From Chionis minor (taxonomy: Eukaryota; Chordata; Aves; Charadriiformes; Chionididae), in NCBI GenBank assembly GCA_013398295.1, contig VZSF01006826.1, forward strand, positions 62,001 to 126,000: a stretch of 64,000 bases of DNA, read 5' to 3'. Positions 54,501 to 63,500 of this stretch are shown here, in pieces (position 1 is the stretch's first letter; every line of letters begins with the position of its first letter). Position numbers and translations under genes: made by a program. A model generated the notes under the pieces. That model was given only the letters and a program-made list of their open reading frames with translations. It had not been told where the DNA came from and searched no databases.

Positions 54501-57500
54501 GGAAGCAGCAACATGCTGTGGTGTCATCCCCACCCTTCATCCCTCTGGTTGTCCAAAGCTTTGCCGAGCAGCTAGCACACCTGAAGCAAAGCAGGTCTGG
54601 AAGGGGGTGACAGGGGACCCGTCTGTCACACCTTGTGTGGCTGCTCAGATCCCCAGCGCAGTGGCGGCAGGGGTGTGATGCAGGGCAAGATGTGCGCACC
54701 CCTGCTGCAGCACGGCCCGGGCTGCTTCTCACCAAAACCATTTGTTGGTGGGCTGAAAGGCTCAGGCCATATTAGCTACAGCTCCTCACTTCAGCAGGAG
54801 CGGAGCAGGATGGGGGTAAATCAAAGCGCAGGCCTTCCCACTGACTGTTTAATGCAAACTCTGGAGGAAGCCTGCAGATGCTGTTAATTAATGGAGCACA
54901 AATTGAATAGCCCCACCTCAGTGTGATTCATTAGGAGGACACAGATGGGCTCTTAAACATTAATTCCAGCTGAGCTCCCCAGAGCAGAAAAGGGGAGCAC
55001 AAGAGCCTTCTGGGCCAGCTACCTGCAGCTATGCTGCAACTGAGGTCAGGGGGCAGCTGCCCCTGCTCTGGGAGCCCCACAGCCACCCCCGCGTCTCCCC
55101 ACGCCAGAGCACGGGCACCAGCCTCGGTCTTCCCCTCACCTTTGGCTTCCCCTTTGCTTAGGGCCAAGGTGGTGGTGCAGGGCACTTCCCAGATCCTCCA
55201 GCTCCGGAGGCTGAGCCCTGCTCTGGCTAGATGCCTGCTGCTCAGCTCTGCAAGCTTCTCATCTACGGGTGCAGGAGGATGCGTGGTGGCAGGACCTGCT
55301 CTGCCTCGCTGTGCCGTGGGGCTGGGAGCTGGGGGGAGCATCTCCAGGCCTGTGCCCCAACCCAGGGACCAGCGCTTGCCCTTCCTTTCCCCTGGTGTGC
55401 CTTACAGTTCTGTGGACCTCATTGCCCCCCTCATGGGGATGCAGTCCCAGGTTCCCCAGCTCCTGCCAGCCAACAAATGGAGGAGCAATTACTGCCACCC
55501 CATCGCTGGCCCACGCAGGTGGGTCTCCTTGGTAACGGGGCTTTCAGCCCTCCTTCCCCGCTGCTCTGCTTTTAACAGCAGTGCAAAGCTGAAGAGTTAA
55601 TTCCCGCTTGGGGAAGGGGTGAGGGTGGCTGGTGTGGAAGGGCACATGTACGAAGTGATGAATTATCTGCTGGTAATTAGCACCCCAGGACTGAGCTCTG
55701 CACTAAGCTATTCACTACGCAGTGTTGCTTGACAACAGACCGTGGCCAGGTGGCTCCTGTTTCCACCATGTCCATTAACCTGGCGGCTGGGTTACCCACC
55801 TCTCCCTCTTCACATGCTCCATCAGCTCTGAACTATCTTTTCATTAAGCTTTAAACTTTTGGACAGTGGCAGCCCTTAATTAGCCTATGATGAGGAGGAG
55901 TGATAAACCAAGATCCTGATACTCGCCCCGTGACCGTGAGCTCCTATGGATGCCTGCTGGTCACAGAAGGCTGTCTTCCTTCTTGATCCTGCCAGTGTGA
56001 AGGATTTCTCAGCCATAACTTCGATTTAAGTGCCCCAAAGTCTTCAGGTGGGGGAATTCATCAGCCCTGTGTATCTTCTCTGAGAGTTCAGCCTCTCAAA
56101 CTCTGCTGGGAGATGTTGCAAGCACCCCAGGAACTAACTATATGCCGTAAGTAAACCTTAGCAAAGTGCTTCTTCCAGGAAAAATTGAGCACATTTGGTT
56201 TTAAAGCCTTTGGGTGAGTGGGAACACAGCAGGTGAAAGCCACTGTCTGATTTATGCCTGCAGTTAAAGTGACTGCAAATACTAATGGCATGAATCAATC
56301 CTGTGGCCGTTTGCACACAGAATTACAGGGGCGTGCTTCGAAAGTTTGTAATCAGGTACCGAATATCTAGAATGAAAAGCTGCATCTTATGGCAGCTGCT
56401 TCACAGATTAGGAGGTTAGGGGTCACTGCAAGAACCAAAGAAACGGTGTGGTTCGGGTTGGGGAAATGGCAGCAAAGCCCCATCTCATTAAGGCAAGAGG
56501 GATGTATCCAGATGGCAAAATCCAGGGGTTTAGATGGAAGCAGTTTTAATCACTTAAAATGTAACGCTATTCATGTGCTGTGGATGAAGTGGAACAACTT
56601 CTCAGAAATCCATTGCCACAAATTATCATTGTTGAACGATCCCTGGGAGGGAGTGGTTGCTTGTTCAGATTTGGCTGTGGAGTCACAGCGTGGCTCCAAG
56701 TAAGCCGTGTAATTCATCCTGCCTCAGTTTCCCTCTCTGTAAAGTCAGCCAACACTGGGACCAGTGTATTTGGGCTACGGGTAAAGCAGAGCCCTGCTGT
56801 GGGCACATCCCTGGGGAGAGAAGCTAACCTTGCTCCGAGTTGTTTTCAACTGTTACTGAGCATTTCTGGTGGTGGCAGTACAAAGTACCCTGAATGCAGC
56901 TGTTTCAGCCATTTTTATTAACAAGAATCTCTTTTTGCCTCCACTAGGATGGTGGGAAGTCAGTCCAGAAGAGCCCTGGAGACCTGAGTTTCCCCATGAC
57001 CGGACGGGAACGCTCGGAGTACATACGCTGGAAGAGGGAGCGAGACCAGATTGACCTGGAACGACTGGCACGTCACAAGAACGCGAAGGGCGAGTGGCGA
57101 CGGGCTTGGGATGTGGAGAAATCGGAGCACATGTAGGTCCTCCACAGCCCTGGGGGGGTTTGTCTGCAGCAGGCTGTCTAAAGCCAGAGACGAGAACTTG
57201 TGCAGATATGTATTGCTGATCAGATCCCATGCTGTCATGTGCCTCTCCCCGACCAAATCCACATTGCTGTCTCTTTCTCCTCCTGACCGTGTCTATCAGT
57301 GGACCAGATAGTACAGCCATTCTCCCATTTGCTTTCTGACGTGAGGTCTCCTACCCAGACAGGAGGTACTGTGTGCTGACAAAGACTGCCCACCTTTGGT
57401 CCCAGCAGGACATGGACTGGTGGAGGGAGGGAAGCGTGAATCACTGCTCAGCCTACATCTGGAGGGTCCTCTCCATCTCCACATGGACAAATCCAACGGC

Positions 57501-60500
57501 AGGAGGGTGCAGGTGCTCTGCTAGAGACAGGGACGGACAAACTTGCATTGCCACGGGTTTTCTCAGTGCCCTCCTTGTTTCTCCTTTTCAATCACAGGAC
57601 AGACCAATGTGCCTAAATCCTCCTCACCTCAAACTCAGCCTCTTCAGGCACTGTGGTGTGAGGGGATCGCTTCAGAGGCCACCTGTATGATCTGGAGGAA
57701 GTGCTGGGGACAGCAATGTGGGAGAGCTCTTAATGGAGCCTGACGCTTCCCTGCTTTAAACACTGTCCCTCTAACTGTGCTTGCTCAGCTGGGTCACACC
57801 AGCTGGAAAGCCTTGGAGGATGACTGGGCACCTGCAGCAGGGTAAGGGTTTGAGAGGCTGTGGTGTCAGGGGATGTTACATAGGTTTGCTGATCGAAGAG
57901 TTTGTACAGGGCAGATACATGGGACAATCTTTTGGCTGAGGAGTGGGACCAAATACATAGATTTTCATTCACTGAGACCCCAGTAATTAGAGGTGAATTG
58001 ACTTAAGTGGGTGCTGAGTGTTGCTGGCAAGACAGCTCTGAGCCCTACTGTTCTCCTGTATATTGATTTTTAAGAGAAAAACCATGATATGAAACAAGCA
58101 GGATTAGAAACCAACCAAACAAGTCTGATCCACAGATCTAATCTGAGTCCTGAAGCTACTTCAGATTGTGTTTAGAAGCTTGGGAAGCTGCATTTGAGCA
58201 TGATACAGCTACACTACAGGCATCTATAGGCTTCGTGGACGTTCACAGAATTACATATATACATTTGGGTACTGACGTAAAGGTTTTAGAGGTTCTCCTT
58301 TGGGGTAGAATTGCCTCACAGCCTCATTTCTCCTGGTTAGTGCATGCAGTTTCAGCTCCTGCTGATAAACCTGCACATATTTGCCAGCGCAGAAGGTGCT
58401 GAAGGCTGGAGCCTGCGTCGTCTCGAGGTCTCCTGCCCACGCTTTTGCATACTGGAGGAGAACCGTCAGGTCTGACAATGCCTGTTTTTAACCTGCAGGT
58501 TTGAAGAGGACTTTGTTAAGGATGGGGAGCCAGCCTTGGATAATCCCAGCAATAAGAAAGGTTGGCAAGGGACACCTAGACTTTGTCCTGACGCTAGTGA
58601 ATGCTGATCGTGCGCATCCCAGTGCCACAGCAGCTGTCGTGGCTGTCAGTTGTGAAACTGTGCTTTCCTGGGCAAACGCCTCTGAGCGCAGGGTCGGGGT
58701 CTCAGCCCTCTCTGCCTTGCAGAGTGCTCAGGGGATGGGATTTGAGCATTTGGGCGCTAGTGCTTTTTACCTTCCCAGGGAGAGCAGTGGCTTCTGTAAT
58801 CTTGTACAACACAATATGGAGGCTGAGCACTGCCTCCTTTCCCAAACGCTGGTTTGAGAGGCAATCCTATTCCAGAGCTCATCATCTCTGATCCCTGTGG
58901 CACACGCTGGCTTCTTTACTTGCGTAAGTCCATCATGACTCCTGTTTCTCAGGAGATGGACTGGCAGAACAAAGCTTTCCCTTGTGACGCCCTATTTGAA
59001 CATCAGGCTTTCTGCTGCCTGGCCGTTCCAGACCCTCACTTACTTTTGTGCATGCTTTGCTTTGTCCTTCCAGGGGGAAGAAATGCAAGGAAATTCCAGC
59101 ACAGGTCCTTTCCTCCCAATGGGAGAGGTGAGTAAACCACACAACGGGGTTGCGTGTCCCCCCCAGGCATCAGCACCTCTGATACGCCCCACGGAGAGAG
59201 TTTTTTCTCTGCAGGCACTCTCGCGATTCGGAGTGCCCTTTGGGGCTGCTTTCATAACCATGGGGTATGGTCTGTGCTGTGTGGCCAGGGGCAGCAAGAA
59301 CAACTCTTCCAAGAACAGCACAAGGGAGACTGTACCCAAGGAATAAGATTTAAAGTTATAACTGCAATAAAACATGCAGAAGAAGCACCCCTAATTTCTC
59401 AATTTGTATTTGATCTTTAGAAAATATACCTACAGTATGTGTATATAGAAAATATACCTACCTACATGCAGCTTCAGAGGCTTCCCCCTCCAGAGGTACT
59501 TTCTAGTGATACAAGGATGTTGGCCCCTTTAGTGGTCCATCAGCTGGTTCTGCCTGCTCTTGCATGGCATTTCCAACCTGTCTTCTAGGTGGAGGACAGC
59601 ATGGAGTGAATGTGAGCGATCCTGGTCCGAAAGCAGTGCCTGCTGTGAGCAGCCGAGCCAAAGGAAAGGACAGACTGACGGGCAGAGCCAGGAGGTAAGG
59701 AGGCCGGCGGCAGGGCTGTGAACTAGTGGTTATGATACACGTGTCCAGGTCTCAGTCCTTGCCTGACTGTGAGGAGGGCCAGACAAAAAGAAGTCTTGTT
59801 CCACAAGGGTATCTCTCCAGAGGAGTTCACGTTGGCTGGGAGCATGCCTGGCAGGACTTCACCCGGTGGGTTCGTGGTACTTGCGGGGCACGTCATCGCT
59901 GTGCTGCCCCGCTGCACCAGCTCCCTGCAGAGCAGCCCGGGGGCTCGGGGTCGCACGTGCCCCAGCAAGCTTTGGAACGCACCTTCTCTGACTTGCAGGC
60001 ACTGCTGCTACGGAGGAGCAGGCTCCAAAGATAGTTCCCAACTGAACAAATAGCAATGAGGATCGATAGTGTGGTACAGATGTCTTCTCTTCTTAAACGA
60101 CTGTTCTTAAAGACGTGAGGAGGGAAGTGGCCTGCTCCCGCCAGCTGTGGGCAGCACACGGCAATACAGTAATTCACACAGAAGTCATTTCAGAGCATCA
60201 GCAAAACTAAGTGCATTTTACAGGTTCGCCCACATCCTCCCAGGGGCCCCCCCTCCCCTGCTGCTCTCCATAATTAAATTTCAGTGCAGTCTCCAGTTTC
60301 CTGGAGCCACACTGATGGTTTAATAACACTAATCGTCTTCACAGCACCGCCATGCCCTTTAGCGGGCAACAAAAGGATGAAGAGTTGATTACATACCCCG
60401 AGCCTCTTCATTTAGCCAGAACACAAAACCATTCCAGTAGCTTTTAATGGCAGCGTTCTTCAGCCATCCAGGTCAGTTATGACCCCGCAGCCAAACGGAT

Positions 60501-63500
60501 GCACAAACAGATAGGTGCTCCGCAGGGGTGCTCCCAGCATTGCCCAGAAGAGATCAGCTGGGGGGCAGCTGCTGCTTGCTGCTTCTGGGCTGGAGCGCAG
60601 GGGGCTCGGCAGGGGCTGGGGTGCAGGACTCCGCTGTGTCAGGACAGTAGTAGGGCTGATATACAGAGCCTGGCACTGTGTTAAGCCTGGAGATTTTTTA
60701 ATGTCCCTTTTGTTTCCCATGGCTGTGCTTTGAGGAAATGCACCTGCGCAGTCATAACTCTCAGCTGGTGGAGCTGTGGGCTGGGAATCTACTTACCGCA
60801 GAAAGACGGGTTATCTTCTGTCTTCCTAAGCCCTGTTAGTTAATCATACTTTTTAAAATTAAATTTAAATCCGATAAATTGATGAAGAATGGGCTCAACA
60901 GCATGCAAATAATTGTTAGCTTTGTTTGTAAGTTACGTTCCACTTTTTCCCATTCTTCAGCTCCTTCCCCAATAAAATGCACTTGGGAAAGAAAAGCTCA
61001 CGAGCTGTGCTCACTCTCCCCCAGCCAGTAACTGCAGCAGCAGGGAATTACAGCAGCTCCCGGGGGACGTGCAGGGTGGGCCTGCCAGTAGATTTGCTTC
61101 ATGTTGGTGCTTTCTGTGAATACGTTAGAGGGCTTCAGAGTGCATGCAGAACGTTGCTGTTCAAAACTATGAAAGATGCAGTGATGGCACAGTTCTGTCC
61201 CACCTGAAGATGCCAGGACCAAACCAGGACCCCTCAGGACCAAACCAAACTCCCAGTCCTCAACACCTGCCCTTGGGAGTAAGCATGGTTCTGCTGCCGA
61301 GCTTTGCCACTGAAACTTGGGGGTTTGTGACAGTAAAAAGAGGGACAGGGAGCTGGCCAGAGAGATGCAGAAATAAAGTTTAAAATCGACAGGCTACAGA
61401 GCAGAGAAGGAGGAATTCAAAAACAGGGACGGGGTGCTGGACAGAAGGAGACAAGAATAAAATTTTAAAAGTGACAAGCTACAAGGCGGTGAGGGAAGAA
61501 CTAAAAAAATGGGGACAGGGAGGTGGACAGAGAGACATAGAAAGAAAATTTATGCATGGGAATTACTTCTACAGCTGCGCTGGAGAAGAGAAACAGAAAA
61601 AAAAAATCCACCTGATGCTATATATAAGAAGTTAAAGCACAGGCAGCTTTTGGGCAGACACTGCTACCCCCCCACTGGTTGTAAGATACGTAACAGCCAC
61701 AAATGACCTGACTTTAGGTCATCATCCTTTCTAAAAGACAATGCTTCTTATGGAATACAGCTTTCCTAAAATCACGCATCAGTTTGGGGCTAAACTGGAT
61801 TCAAGGGGAAGGCTACTGATGCAGCATTGCTGTCTCCACTTCCCTCTGAACTTACTGGATCCGTTATTATTAGTTGTTTAGGTCTCCTCCCAGCTAGTCA
61901 GGGAACACTGCTTCCAGAGACACCTTTCCTTTGGACGTTGATCCATCTGTTCCTTTAAAATGCACTTCTAGTGCCATCCCCTCTGCTTTGAGAAGGCTTC
62001 ATGGGGCACCTTATCACTGCAGAGCCGACTGTGGCTCATTGTGGGAGAGACGCTCAGTGCTCCCAAGGGCTGGAAGGAATTGCACAGAACAAGCAGCTCA
62101 TGGTTTCTGTCAGCGTTTGCCGGGAACACGAGTTATACCCACTGCAAAGATCATTTTCTTCCTCTCTCCTTCCTACTGGAGTCTTTTGTTTCCCTGCATT
62201 TCAGGGCCTGGGGAGGTGGGAAGACGCAGAGGAGGCTTCCCTGGGAGCTTCAGGTGGTGGTATGTCTGGGTTATCATGTCTCGGTCACGTCTTCAGCTGT
62301 TGGCCATGCCCACCTTGTCTCACCATGAGAGCTGGGATGTGTCTCAGGGCCCTTCAGGGAGGATCAGGTGTAAAAAGGAGTTAGCTCATCCAGATGTGGC
62401 CCACCCCTGTCCTTCATCCCAAGCAGCAAAATATAAGGAAAAACTTCAGCAATAATGCTGATGTTAGAAGGACCTGATGACATGCTAGATCTCATGCTTT
62501 CCAGAGTTTTGTCTTAAAGTTTAATCCTAATGCAGTCATTCTGCTCCATGGACATTTTAGCTGGAGAGTTTAGAGGCATACGGCTGGTTGGGATGTGCTG
62601 GGAATAGACTGCAAACGGAAGAGCAGTGCAGATTTTGAGCAGCTTCTTGGAATGGACAAAAAGTTTGTTGCTTCCCTTTTATAGGCAGTGCAGACGGATG
62701 GATCACACTGCAATCCGCTCCCTCCCCACCATGGCCCATGGATCAAACGCCAGCGCTCAGGTCCTGCCCTGGCTCCATCTCTGCCCTGGCCAGGCCCAGG
62801 GGAAGGGATGAGAGGCTGCCCACTCCCCTGTATCCATCTCCTCTCCTCCTCCTTGGCAAAGGTTGACTTATGCCCCGGAGCGTGCCTGTGACAGGCAGAT
62901 GCTGACTAGTTCCCAGAAATCATAACAGGGTCTCGAGCCATTTCTTTTTCCTTCTATGCCGAGCTCTCAGAGCCATGCCCAGAAGGAATGCCTTGGCTAG
63001 CTGTCTTATGGCAGAAATTCAAAAAAATAATGTTGGGCTGGGATTTAATGTTTTGTACAGACTGCCTCAGAGCCTCTGCCTGGCCAGCTCGGAGCGCTGT
63101 TTGGTGACATCTCATTGAGCTGCCCCTCATCAGCAGCGCTCGGAGTCTCTTCCTGCAGTGGCCTCTGCCTCTTCTGCTCCAGAGCCTGGAGGCTGCTGAA
63201 GGCAGCCTCCTCTGCCAGCAGCTAGGACGGTCAGCATCAGTTCAGACCAAGGAGGGTTATACCTGGGTCTCAGAACTTCGATCTGCTCTAACAACACAGT
63301 ATTATTCCCCTGCTCCTGTCTCCTCACCCCTTTAGCAGGAGATTTAAGCAGTGGGTCCAGTAGACTGAAGGTCCCTTGTGCCTCAGACATGCCCGCTTGA
63401 AGCGTGCGGAGTCAAAGCACACCGGCGCTGTCAGCCAGTTCAGAGTGACAGCAGTTTCTGGGGTCTGGTCTTTATTTGGAGAGAGGGAAGGTCAGCTAGC

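Noticed and set aside
57061..57138. Frame reading straight to a TAG at the end of exon 8, suggesting a short protein ending EKSEHM
   Set aside because: The TAG overlaps a good donor (AT|GTAGGT), and the downstream exons continue the known family sequence.
59074..59127. Alternative frame of exon 10 reading [18 protein letters not shown]
   Set aside because: It would require a phase-0 entry and leads into an early stop in exon 11, whereas phase 1 fits both neighbours and family similarity.
62685..62880. Acceptor-like TTTTATAG followed by an open phase-1 frame, possible CCDC9B exon
   Set aside because: The likely donor at about 62751 would leave phase 2, which does not fit the next candidate exon, and the peptide shows no resemblance to the family. 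An alternative terminal exon is not fully excluded.
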